Below, in pieces: positions 1 to 6,926 of a stretch of DNA of 64,000 nt (its first letter is position 1; each line of letters opens with the position of its first letter). The notes below the pieces were generated by a model. That model was not told where the DNA came from, made no database searches, and saw only the letters and a program-made list of their open reading frames with translations. The DNA is from an uncultured Halomicronema sp. Its GTDB lineage: Bacteria; Cyanobacteriota; Cyanobacteriia; Phormidesmidales; Phormidesmidaceae. Both the position numbers and the translations under genes were made by a program. The stretch lies in the NCBI GenBank assembly GCA_937899725.1, contig CALCCA010000096.1, positions 1 through 64,000 on the forward strand. Direction: 5' to 3'.

Positions 1-1053
1 GTTTTGCCACTAGAAATTGGCCAACTCACCCAGCTAGAAGAACTCGACATCAGCAGTAACTCGCTGGGAGAACTCCCACCAGAAATCGGGCGATTGGTTC
101 GGCTTAAGAAGCTAACGCTTGGGCACAATCAACTGAACACACTACCGTCAGAGATTACTCAACTCACCCAACTACAGGAGCTTGATATTAGCGGCAGTCA
201 GCTAAGTCAGTTTCCATCAGCACTTCTGAAACTTCCAAATCTGCGGAAGCTCAGCCTTAAAGCGAAAGAACTGACTGCATTGCCGCCAGAACTCTTTCAA
301 CTTACCCAGCTAGAAGAACTCGACATCAGCAATAACCCGTTGAAAGAACTCCCACCAGAAATCGAGCAATTAATTCAGCTTAAGAAACTGAGACTTAATA
401 GAACCCAATTGAGCGTACTGCCGCCAGAAATCGGTCAATTAGTTAAACTGCAGAAGCTACATCTTGGGCACAACCAGCTAAGCACACTACCGCCAGAAAT
501 TGCTCAACTCATTCAACTACAGGAGCTTGACATCAGCGGCAGTCAACTAATTCAGTTTCCATCGGCACTTCTGAAGCTTCCAAATCTGCGGAAGCTTAGC
601 CTCAGGGCGAAAGGACTAACTGCACTGCCGCCGGAACTCTTTCAACTTACCCAGCTAGAAGAACTCGACATCAGCAATAATCCACTGAAAGAACTCCCAC
701 CAGAAATCGGGCAATTGATTCAGCTTAAGAAACTGAGACTCAATAGAATCCAGTTGAGCGTACTGCCGCCAGAAATTGGTCAATTAGTTAAACTGCAGAA
801 GCTAACGCTTGGGTACAACCAGCTGAGCACACTGCCGTCAGAAATTGCTCAACTCATCCAACTACAGGAGCTTGATATCGGCCACAATCGATTGAGTACG
901 TTGCCAAAAAGTATCACCCAACTAAAAAAGCTTGAGGCATTAAATTACAAAAAGAATCCCCTGTCAATTCCTTCCGAAATTCTTGGACAACATGCAATCT
1001 GGCAAGATTCGAGAAAAGTTCAGGAGTTCCTACAACTACTGCTAATGCAGTAA
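1..1053 (+). CDS. Leucine-rich-repeat protein, 5' end outside window
   Basis: The reading frame is open from the first base, so the true start lies upstream. The 350 visible residues are almost entirely 23-residue leucine-rich repeats of the LPxEIxQLxxLxxLxxxxN type. Such repeats form a curved solenoid used for protein binding. The repeats are organised in a larger unit of five (115 residues, about 345 bp): positions about 271-615 and 616 onward are nearly identical in DNA. The protein stops soon after the last repeat with a tail containing PSEILG and KVQEFLQLLL, which resembles the segment that precedes the Roc GTPase domain in cyanobacterial ROCO proteins, but no GTPase follows. It could be a stand-alone LRR protein or a truncated ROCO gene. 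The partner is unknown. Confidence 0.9.
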   Translation, partial: VLPLEIGQLTQLEELDISSNSLGELPPEIGRLVRLKKLTLGHNQLNTLPSEITQLTQLQELDISGSQLSQFPSALLKLPNLRKLSLKAKELTALPPELFQLTQLEELDISNNPLKELPPEIEQLIQLKKLRLNRTQLSVLPPEIGQLVKLQKLHLGHNQLSTLPPEIAQLIQLQELDISGSQLIQFPSALLKLPNLRKLSLRAKGLTALPPELFQLTQLEELDISNNPLKELPPEIGQLIQLKKLRLNRIQLSVLPPEIGQLVKLQKLTLGYNQLSTLPSEIAQLIQLQELDIGHNRLSTLPKSITQLKKLEALNYKKNPLSIPSEILGQHAIWQDSRKVQEFLQLLLMQ

Positions 1054-1323
1054 AGTCTAAAGCTCTTTTCTATGAGTGTTTCTCCCAAGTAAAATCGTTG
1101 CCTAAAAGCTTTCTGAGATCGAAAATCAAGGTGTAGTTCTTTTCACTGATTCTCATAGGCGAACGTTACCGCATAGGACTTTCTTTTGCCTGTTTTTTTT
1201 CGCTCGATGCGCTGGCTGTCTCGCTCAACGCCCGATGAGCGATCGGCGCGATACGCCAACCGTCAATTGCCAGGCTGACATGGCTCACGGTAGATCGCGT
1301 CTGCTTGGTCACTTAGCCCCAGC

Positions 1324-1737
1324 TCAATCTCGGACGTTGCCGCGCAGGGCCTTGGTTTGGCTGCGTTTGGTCTTGCGATCGAGCCGCTTGCGATTAGCAC
1401 TTTTAGAGGGCTTGGTGGGCTTACGCTTTTTGGGCGTGACGGTGACGCTTTTAATTAACTGTTGCAGGCGCTTGAGCGCATCCTCCCGGTTTTGCTCTTG
1501 GGTGCGATGCTGCTGCGCTTTGATAATGATGATGCCGTCTTTAGTGATGCGGCTATCGCTGAGTTTGAGCAACCGTTCCTTATACAAGGGCGATAGCGAC
1601 GAGGCGTTGATGTCAAACCGCAAGTGAATGGCGGTCGCAACCTTGTTAACGTTTTGGCCACCGGCCCCCTGCGATCTCACGGCGCTGAGTTCGATTTCAC
1701 TCAGGGGGATGGCGGTGCGCTTGGTAATTTGCAGCAT
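1324..1737 (-). CDS. arfB: Alternative ribosome-rescue aminoacyl-tRNA hydrolase ArfB
   Basis: This is a small RF1-type peptidyl-tRNA hydrolase (137 residues). It carries the catalytic GGQ loop in the context RSQGAGGQNVNKVATAIHLR near residue 25-45, followed by a strongly basic C-terminal tail (KKRKPTKPSKSANRKRLDRK). In known ArfB (YaeJ) proteins the tail enters the empty mRNA channel of a stalled ribosome and the GGQ releases the nascent chain. The frame extends further upstream, but the ATG giving MLQITKRTAIPL matches the usual family N-terminus, so I take the start at 1737. It lies 118 bp downstream of the glutamine synthetase on the same strand. The function is secure by motif and length. 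Confidence 0.9.
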   Translation of the reverse strand: MLQITKRTAIPLSEIELSAVRSQGAGGQNVNKVATAIHLRFDINASSLSPLYKERLLKLSDSRITKDGIIIIKAQQHRTQEQNREDALKRLQQLIKSVTVTPKKRKPTKPSKSANRKRLDRKTKRSQTKALRGNVRD

Positions 1738-1855
1738 GGTTAGGGCAAAGTGTCTCTCTATACCATAGCTAGAAGCTCCGTCTGCCACCGGTTGAATTCT
1801 GAATTAGTGATCAGGCGATCGCCCAAAAGCGATAACTCGTCAGGGTTATTGGCTT

Positions 1856-3139
1856 TTAGTCGGTCATCTGGGCAACGTGCTCGGCCCAAGCCTGGTGCTG
1901 CAGCTTCAGATAAGAGACCGTGAAATCTTGCCCCATGCTTGCAGGGAGAACGGTATTTTGCTCTAGCTGTTGCAGGGCATCGAGCAGGCTTTGGGGCAAC
2001 GTTTGCACCGTGCCCGGCGGCAGCGGATCAGCATAAGCATTGTTGTCATAGCGGGGGCCGGGATCGCGTTTGGCGGCAATGCCGTCTAACCCAGCAGCGA
2101 TCACGGCAGCGGGCAGCAGGTAGGGGTTAGCGGCACCGTCACCGAGGCGAAACTCAAAGCGCCCTGCTTCGGGAATGCGGATCATATGGGTGCGATTGTT
2201 GCCGCTGTAGCTGAGGGTATTGGGTGACCAGGTCGCTCCCGATGTCGTGACGGGGGCGTTAATGCGGCGGTAAGAGTTTACCGCCGGATTCGAAAAAGCA
2301 CAGACGGCGGGGCCGGAATGCAGCAAGCCGCCAATGAACTGGTAGCCCAGAGATGACAGCCCCAGCTCACCTTCATCATCGAGGAACAGGTTGGACTGGC
2401 GATCGCTATCCCAAATTGAGAGATGCATGTGACAACCATTCCCCGTCAGATGCGGAAACGGCTTGGGTTTAAAGGTGGCCTGCAGCCCATGCTTCTCGGC
2501 AATGGTTTTGACCATGTATTGAAAAAAGGCCTGGCGATCGGCGGTCACTAAAGCATTGTCAAACGTCCAGTTCATTTCAAACTGACCGTTGGCATCTTCA
2601 TGATCGTTTTGATATGGCCCCCAGCCCAGCGCCAACATGCCATCACAGATTTCGCGAATCAGCTCATACTGTCGCATCAATGCTTGCTGGTCATAGCAGG
2701 GCTTGGCCTGGCGATCGCGGCTATCGGCAATACCGCTGCCGTCTGCGTTCAGCAAAAAATACTCGCATTCCACCCCGGTACAGACCTGATAGCCCAATTC
2801 CGCCGCCTGCGCCAGCACCCGCTTCAGTACCAGACGCGGTGTTTGGAGGATCGGCTCACCATCGACACCGTAAAGATCGGCAGGCATCCAGGCGACGTCA
2901 GGTTGCCAGGGCAGTTGAAACAGGCTGTTGGGGTCAGGAATCGCCAACATGTCGGGATCTGCCGGGGTCATATCGAGCCAAGCGGCAAACCCGGCAAAGC
3001 CCGCCCCGTTGACCGCCATGGTGTCGATGCTTGGCGCCGGCACTAATTTGGCTCGCTGTACGCCAAACAGATCGGTGAAGGAGATGAGGAAATAGTGGAT
3101 ACCGCGATCGCGAGCCAGATCAGAGAGGGCCTGAGTCAT
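1856..3139 (-). CDS. glnT: Type III glutamine synthetase-family enzyme (GlnT-like)
   Basis: This 427-residue member of the glutamine synthetase superfamily would ligate glutamate, or a related acid, to ammonia or an amine using ATP. Visible family motifs are the N-terminal beta-grasp (LISFTDLFGVQRAK), the metal-binding ECEYFLL near residue 120, NGCHMHLSIWD near 235, NPAVNSYRRINAP near 285, and RFEFRLGDGAANPYL near 330. It is closest in style to the GlnT / gln_synth_III group rather than the main GlnA (about 470 residues). Some relatives act on methylamine or other amines, so the acceptor is not fixed by sequence. A perfect GTA-N8-TAC word lies 90-103 bp upstream, which suggests nitrogen control by NtcA. 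The desaturase-hydrolase pair upstream has a similar site. Confidence 0.9.
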   Translation of the reverse strand: MTQALSDLARDRGIHYFLISFTDLFGVQRAKLVPAPSIDTMAVNGAGFAGFAAWLDMTPADPDMLAIPDPNSLFQLPWQPDVAWMPADLYGVDGEPILQTPRLVLKRVLAQAAELGYQVCTGVECEYFLLNADGSGIADSRDRQAKPCYDQQALMRQYELIREICDGMLALGWGPYQNDHEDANGQFEMNWTFDNALVTADRQAFFQYMVKTIAEKHGLQATFKPKPFPHLTGNGCHMHLSIWDSDRQSNLFLDDEGELGLSSLGYQFIGGLLHSGPAVCAFSNPAVNSYRRINAPVTTSGATWSPNTLSYSGNNRTHMIRIPEAGRFEFRLGDGAANPYLLPAAVIAAGLDGIAAKRDPGPRYDNNAYADPLPPGTVQTLPQSLLDALQQLEQNTVLPASMGQDFTVSYLKLQHQAWAEHVAQMTD

Positions 3140-3228
3140 AGGGATAGGGATGAGAAGAGTGGGGCTAGGGAAACAAAATTGACGAGATTGAGGCAGCCCA
3201 ATCTTCTAGCGAGACGTCGCCCCCGTTA

Positions 3229-3242
3229 GTAGCAGACATTAC
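3229..3242 (-). promoter_or_regulatory. NtcA-type binding word upstream of glutamine synthetase
   Basis: The + strand reads GTAGCAGACATTAC, a perfect GTA-N8-TAC. NtcA is the global nitrogen regulator of cyanobacteria and binds this consensus. On the minus strand the best -10-like hexamer (TAGAAG) begins 20 nt downstream; it does not match TAN3T exactly, so this promoter is less complete than the one at 5435-5477. Chance alone gives about one such word per 4 kb, so support comes mainly from sitting before a glutamine synthetase gene. Confidence 0.5.
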
Positions 3243-3439
3243 CAAGCTCACTTGTTCGGCGTGATGTTTTGGAGGATGTTGAGGGGATAGAAAGCCGGGG
3301 CGATCGCGCCCAAGACAACGGAGCTAATCTTATGGCAGTGGTTGAGGCGCTTGAACTGACCGCTGCTCCGCCCCAGTCAGTCGCCTTGCCAGATTTTCTC
3401 CTGGCTAAAGCGCTAGCAACACTTCAGTTTTGAATGAGC

Positions 3440-4462
3440 TTACGCTTGGGGCTGCAGCAATGCCGCGATCGCCTGTCGAATAAACGCTTCATCTTCCGGG
3501 TTTTGATAGGGATTGCCGGCTCGGTGGCCCCACATGGAGGGAATAGAGCGGTACTCAGCATTCGCGATCAGGTCAGCTTCAGCGGCACAGTCGGCGGGCG
3601 TGAAATAGAGATCCGTGTCTGCAGGCATCACCAGCGTTTGCGCCTGAATTGTGCTGAGTGCTTTGGTGTAATCGCCTTGAAAAACAGGTGTATTGCCAAC
3701 GTCACACCGGAGCCAGGTGTCGATCATCGCGATCAGGTTATGAGGGTCGCGCTGGCGATAGCCCGCTTCCCAACTGCGCAGCAGATAGTCCTCCAGCGAG
3801 TCATAGCCAAATTGCCGATAGAGCTGTGCTTTGTAATAGGGTTGCGAAGCGGCCCAACTGGCATAGATGCAGGCATAGGCGCGGTAGCCGCGATCGGGCA
3901 CGCCATCAAATCTACGACCGTTCCACATCGGGTCGGCGGTGAGGGCCGCTCGTAAGCTCCAGAGAAAAATCTTGTTGTGGTCAGTCGTCTTCGCAGTGCC
4001 GCAGATCGCCGCGATCCGCTCCACCTGCTCAGGATAATGGGTGCCCCAGTAGTAAGCCTGCTGCGCCCCCATCGACCAACCGTAGATCAGTGCCAGTTTT
4101 TCCACCCCGAAGACCTGGCGCAACATCTGCTCCTGAGCGCAGATGTTGTCGTAATGGGTGAACCAGAAACCGTCTTCTGCTAGGCCACAGTTCGAGTCGT
4201 TGCTGGGGGAGGTGGAAAGGCCGTTGCCGAGCTGATTCGGAATGATGATGAAGTAGCGGGTCGGGTCGAGAATGCGCTTTTCGCCAATCAGCCAGTCAAT
4301 ATCCGGATGCTGTGCTCCGTAGGAAGTGGGATACAGAATGACGTTGGCGCGATCGCCCGCCAGCTCCCCATAAGTCTGATAAACCAGCGTGGCTTCTGAC
4401 AAAGTGACACCACACTGGAGTTCAAAATCTTTCAGCGTGAATGATGGGGCAGATGTGCTCAT
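3440..4462 (-). CDS. Alpha/beta-fold hydrolase of the MetX-like family
   Basis: This 340-residue alpha/beta hydrolase resembles homoserine O-acetyltransferase (MetX). The early segment LVYQTYGELAGDRANVILYP and the nucleophile elbow GWSMGAQQ (Ser near residue 140) are typical. The likely acid is Asp in MPADTDLYF near 285 and the likely base is His in MWGHRAGNP near 315. The protein lacks clear features that would commit it to homoserine, and many cyanobacterial relatives are uncharacterised, so the acyl substrate is open. Its ATG overlaps the stop of the upstream desaturase gene (ATGA, 4459-4462), so the two are translationally coupled in one operon. The glutamine synthetase follows 300 bp downstream on the same strand. 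Confidence 0.8.
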   Translation of the reverse strand: MSTSAPSFTLKDFELQCGVTLSEATLVYQTYGELAGDRANVILYPTSYGAQHPDIDWLIGEKRILDPTRYFIIIPNQLGNGLSTSPSNDSNCGLAEDGFWFTHYDNICAQEQMLRQVFGVEKLALIYGWSMGAQQAYYWGTHYPEQVERIAAICGTAKTTDHNKIFLWSLRAALTADPMWNGRRFDGVPDRGYRAYACIYASWAASQPYYKAQLYRQFGYDSLEDYLLRSWEAGYRQRDPHNLIAMIDTWLRCDVGNTPVFQGDYTKALSTIQAQTLVMPADTDLYFTPADCAAEADLIANAEYRSIPSMWGHRAGNPYQNPEDEAFIRQAIAALLQPQA

Positions 4463-5409
4463 GAAGCCGCTGGCCCAAAATCGGCCACGACAGCACGATT
4501 CACCGCCACATAGCCCGGAGCCACATAAGCAAAGTGCTGAGAAAGCTCATCGTGAGCGGCTGCCAGCTGGTGAAAGGGGATGGACGGGTAGAGATGATGT
4601 TCCGCGTGGAAGGGCATATTCCACATCATCAGCCTAATCGGCCAAGTGGTGAGGGTGGTGCGAGTATTGGTCAAGGGATTATTCTCATCGGGGCAGCCGG
4701 TGTGTTCAGCAATCAGGATGAAGCGCAGCAGCGGCTGACCAATCGCTAGGGGCAGCACCCAGTACAACAAAAACCAAGGCTGACCGACGGCGATCGAGAG
4801 GGCGATCGCGCCGCCATAGAGCGCCAACTGTAACCAAGTGGATCGCTGCACTTCCTGATAGGCCGTCTCAGGCAAGTAGGGCATGTTTTCAAACTGCCCC
4901 ATAGCGACCTGCCAATGGCCCTTAATCTTGCCAAGCCACCAGGGAATACCGCTCATCACCCAGAGATACTCCGCCTGGGTGGTCGGGATCAAATCGTCCA
5001 GTTCTGGATCTTTACCCGGCACCTTGGTATAGCGATGGTGCCATTTGTGATAGCGCCGATAAAACGTACTGTTGTAGCCCGAGAGCAGACCCGCCAACCA
5101 GCCGACACCGTCGTTGAGACGATTGCTGGCAAAGGCCGAGCGGTGAACGCATTCGTGCACGGCGGCAAACATAGTCGCCAAACTGAGGCCGTAGAGTATC
5201 AAGGCCGGTAGGGCGATCGCCCAGTGTTCTCGCTGAGTTGCCCACAAATAGCCGCTGATGACGATCACAGCCAAATGAGCGGCCAGCTGACTCAATCCTT
5301 TCGCGTTTGAGCGTTCATTCAGACGCTTCAGGTCTGCCGCCGCTAACAGCTGACGCGGATCGCTCGCCTGCCCTTGAGCTGTCGTAGCCGAAACTTCATT
5401 TGCAGCCAT
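4459..5409 (-). CDS. Membrane fatty-acid-desaturase family protein
   Basis: This is an integral-membrane di-iron enzyme of the desaturase/hydroxylase superfamily, about 316 residues. It has three histidine boxes: HECVH in the first third, HKWHH shortly after, and HAEHH near the C-terminus. These are separated by hydrophobic segments (AVIVISGYLW, LPALILYGLSL, ALYGGAIALS, LLYWVLPLAI). Such enzymes introduce double bonds or hydroxyls into acyl chains or isoprenoids; the substrate cannot be read from the sequence. Earlier in-frame ATGs exist at 5439 and 5415. The one at 5439 overlaps the -10 box of a well-formed NtcA-type promoter, so I prefer the ATG at 5409 (MAANEVSATT), with 5415 as an alternative. 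It is the first gene of a two-gene operon with the MetX-like hydrolase. Confidence 0.85.
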   Translation of the reverse strand: MAANEVSATTAQGQASDPRQLLAAADLKRLNERSNAKGLSQLAAHLAVIVISGYLWATQREHWAIALPALILYGLSLATMFAAVHECVHRSAFASNRLNDGVGWLAGLLSGYNSTFYRRYHKWHHRYTKVPGKDPELDDLIPTTQAEYLWVMSGIPWWLGKIKGHWQVAMGQFENMPYLPETAYQEVQRSTWLQLALYGGAIALSIAVGQPWFLLYWVLPLAIGQPLLRFILIAEHTGCPDENNPLTNTRTTLTTWPIRLMMWNMPFHAEHHLYPSIPFHQLAAAHDELSQHFAYVAPGYVAVNRAVVADFGPAAS

Positions 5410-5434
5410 ACCCATCCCCAAAAAACACCTCCCG

Positions 5435-5477
5435 ATCATAAAAGCTCTGAGACGATTGTGGGTGTAATGGCAGCTAC
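5435..5477 (-). promoter_or_regulatory. NtcA-activated-type promoter of the desaturase-hydrolase operon
   Basis: Read on the minus strand, GTAGCTGCCATTAC (5464-5477) is followed after exactly 23 nt by TATGAT (5435-5440). This is the canonical class II NtcA architecture, GTA-N8-TAC, N22-23, TAN3T. Transcription would start near 5428 and leave a very short leader before the chosen ATG at 5409. The site lies just beyond the stop of thiM (5480), in a 70-bp gap where a promoter is needed. The architecture is seen; binding is inferred. Confidence 0.7.
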
Positions 5478-5479
5478 GG

Positions 5480-6289
5480 TTAGTGAGACAGAATGCGTGC
5501 CTGAGCCTCTAAATCGGCTGGCGTCAGGTGGGCCAGGGCATCGATAAAGTGAGGCACGAAGGTACCTGGCCCCTTAGCCTCCTGTCGAGCTAGCTCTCCG
5601 GCGACGCCCATGGTCGCCATCGTGGCCACGGCAGCCACTAACGGCGAGGCCACTCCCCTTCCTCCAGCCCCGACAAACGCCCCCATCAGCGCGGTCGCGG
5701 TGCAGCCCATACCCGTAACCTGAGCCATGACGCGATCGCCGTTCTGCACTTCGACCCACTGTTCAGCACTGATGATGTGATCAACTGGGCCGCTAATCAC
5801 CACTGTCGTGCCAAATTGCTGCGCTAGGGTACGAGCCGCTTCTAGGGCCGCCTCAACGGCTAATATGCTGTCAACTCCGCGCGTTTTGACTGTAGCCTGG
5901 GCCACCGCGCAAATCTCGGAAGCATTGCCACGAATTACGGCGGGTGGGGCGATCGCGAGCAGTTGTTGAGCCGTACGCGTACGCAGCTGAGTGGCTCCGG
6001 CGCCCACCGGATCAAGCATGTAGGGAATCCCCTGTTTACTGGCACGGGTCACGGCCTTTTGCATGGCGACAATCCAGTCGTCGCTGAGGGTGCCGATGTT
6101 GATCACTAACGCTTGGGCCAAGCCCACCATCTCTTCGACTTCGGCGATCGCATGGGCCATGACGGGCGATGCACCGACGGCCAGCAGGGCATTAGCCGTC
6201 AGGTTCATGACCACGTAGTTCGTAATGTTGTGGACGAGGGGATGTTGGGCTCGCACCGTCTCTAAACAGGTGGCATAGTCAGACAGCAT
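5480..6289 (-). CDS. thiM: Hydroxyethylthiazole kinase
   Basis: ThiM phosphorylates 4-methyl-5-(2-hydroxyethyl)thiazole, salvaging the thiazole half of thiamine. The protein is about 269 residues, the usual size. It shows the family start PLVHNITNYVVMNLTANALLAVG-like segment, the AEVEEMV and DPVGAGAT motifs, VIRGNASEI near residue 145, and the C-terminal ATP-site glycine motif VTGMGCTATALMGAF. The open frame extends upstream to 6454, but that extension has no family similarity and holds repeat-like DNA, so the start at 6289 (MLSDYATCLETV) is used. It stands alone here with no thiE or thiD beside it. I looked for a TPP riboswitch upstream and did not find its conserved core. Confidence 0.92.
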   Translation of the reverse strand: MLSDYATCLETVRAQHPLVHNITNYVVMNLTANALLAVGASPVMAHAIAEVEEMVGLAQALVINIGTLSDDWIVAMQKAVTRASKQGIPYMLDPVGAGATQLRTRTAQQLLAIAPPAVIRGNASEICAVAQATVKTRGVDSILAVEAALEAARTLAQQFGTTVVISGPVDHIISAEQWVEVQNGDRVMAQVTGMGCTATALMGAFVGAGGRGVASPLVAAVATMATMGVAGELARQEAKGPGTFVPHFIDALAHLTPADLEAQARILSH

Positions 6290-6335
6290 GGGCAGCAAGG
6301 TGAAGAGTCGCGGCCCGTTTATCCTAGCGGTCTTT

Positions 6336-6353
6336 ATACCGATTCTCTGAGAC
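6336..6353. repeat. Solo end of the 166-bp MITE-like repeat
   Basis: ATACCGATTCTCTGAGAC matches the reverse complement of the right end of the repeats at 43590-43755 and 57817-57982 at most positions. No body of the element is recognisable beside it, so it is either a solo end or a short word that the larger element shares. Confidence 0.35.
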
Positions 6354-6370
6354 AAATCGACAAATTTGGC

Positions 6371-6398
6371 CTGCTCCTCAGCCCCCCTGCTCCTCAGC
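6371..6398. repeat. Short pyrimidine-rich tandem repeat
   Basis: CTGCTCCTCAGC occurs twice, at 6371-6382 and 6387-6398, with a period of 16 nt. It resembles the degenerate short tandem repeats common in cyanobacterial intergenic DNA. Similar C/T-rich runs occur near 14875-14952, 57728-57760 and 61497-61545. Confidence 0.4.
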
Positions 6399-6457
6399 TC
6401 TCCGGCCTTGCCAAGATGGCACCAGGACCGAGCACGAGAAAAATCGCGGCCCAACCG

Positions 6458-6835
6458 CTACTCACCCCAAAACTGTTCAATGCTTTCAATGGCGTCTAGA
6501 CTGGCCAGAGTAGTCAACACGTCACGGTAATTGGGCTGGTAAGTTTCGCCAATCGCCAACACTTCCAGCGGACTACAACCAATGCGCCCCGGCGACTGTA
6601 GGTAAATAATGACCGTTGGGTCAATGTCTTGCACCGTCCGAATCGTGTGCAAATCGTTAGGCACACAAAACTCGTAACTGAGCGATCGCTTGCCATCGTC
6701 TAAGCCGTACAACCCGGCCTCATCAAGCTGGTCTAAATCAAACTGAATCTTTCTGACCGCAGGGAGCTCAGGATCGGCATATACCGAAGTCGATAGCGCG
6801 ATTGTGGTGACGATGGCCGTTATTAAAAGTCTCAT
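6458..6835 (-). CDS. Small exported protein of unknown function
   Basis: I do not recognise this 125-residue protein. It opens with a typical signal peptide (MRLLITAIVTTIALSTSVYA, likely cut after VYA), so the remaining roughly 105 residues should be periplasmic or secreted. Two cysteines (in SYEFCVPND and RIGCSPLEV) could form a disulfide. The rest is acidic and predicted soluble. It lies between thiM and the large PAS-GGDEF gene on the same strand, with 91 bp to the latter, so co-transcription with either is possible but not shown. A broadly similar layout (signal peptide, small acidic domain) is seen in the protein at 58034-58612, without obvious sequence identity. Confidence 0.7.
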   Translation of the reverse strand: MRLLITAIVTTIALSTSVYADPELPAVRKIQFDLDQLDEAGLYGLDDGKRSLSYEFCVPNDLHTIRTVQDIDPTVIIYLQSPGRIGCSPLEVLAIGETYQPNYRDVLTTLASLDAIESIEQFWGE

Positions 6836-6926
6836 AAAGATCTCTCAATCCCTGTGCCAAAAGTATTGACTTTGTGCTTAGCGATCGCGCCCACTGAAGG
6901 ACACCTTCTAAAGCGTCCCCTCACGG

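Noticed and set aside
3332-3433. 33-codon ORF with an upstream GGAG between glutamine synthetase and hydrolase genes
   Set aside because: No recognisable protein family, wrong strand for the operon, and short enough to be chance.
6290-6457. Possible TPP riboswitch before thiM
   Set aside because: I looked for the conserved CUGAGA and ACCUGAU-type cores in order; a GGCTGAGGAG run is present but the rest is not, and it belongs to a pyrimidine/purine repeat.
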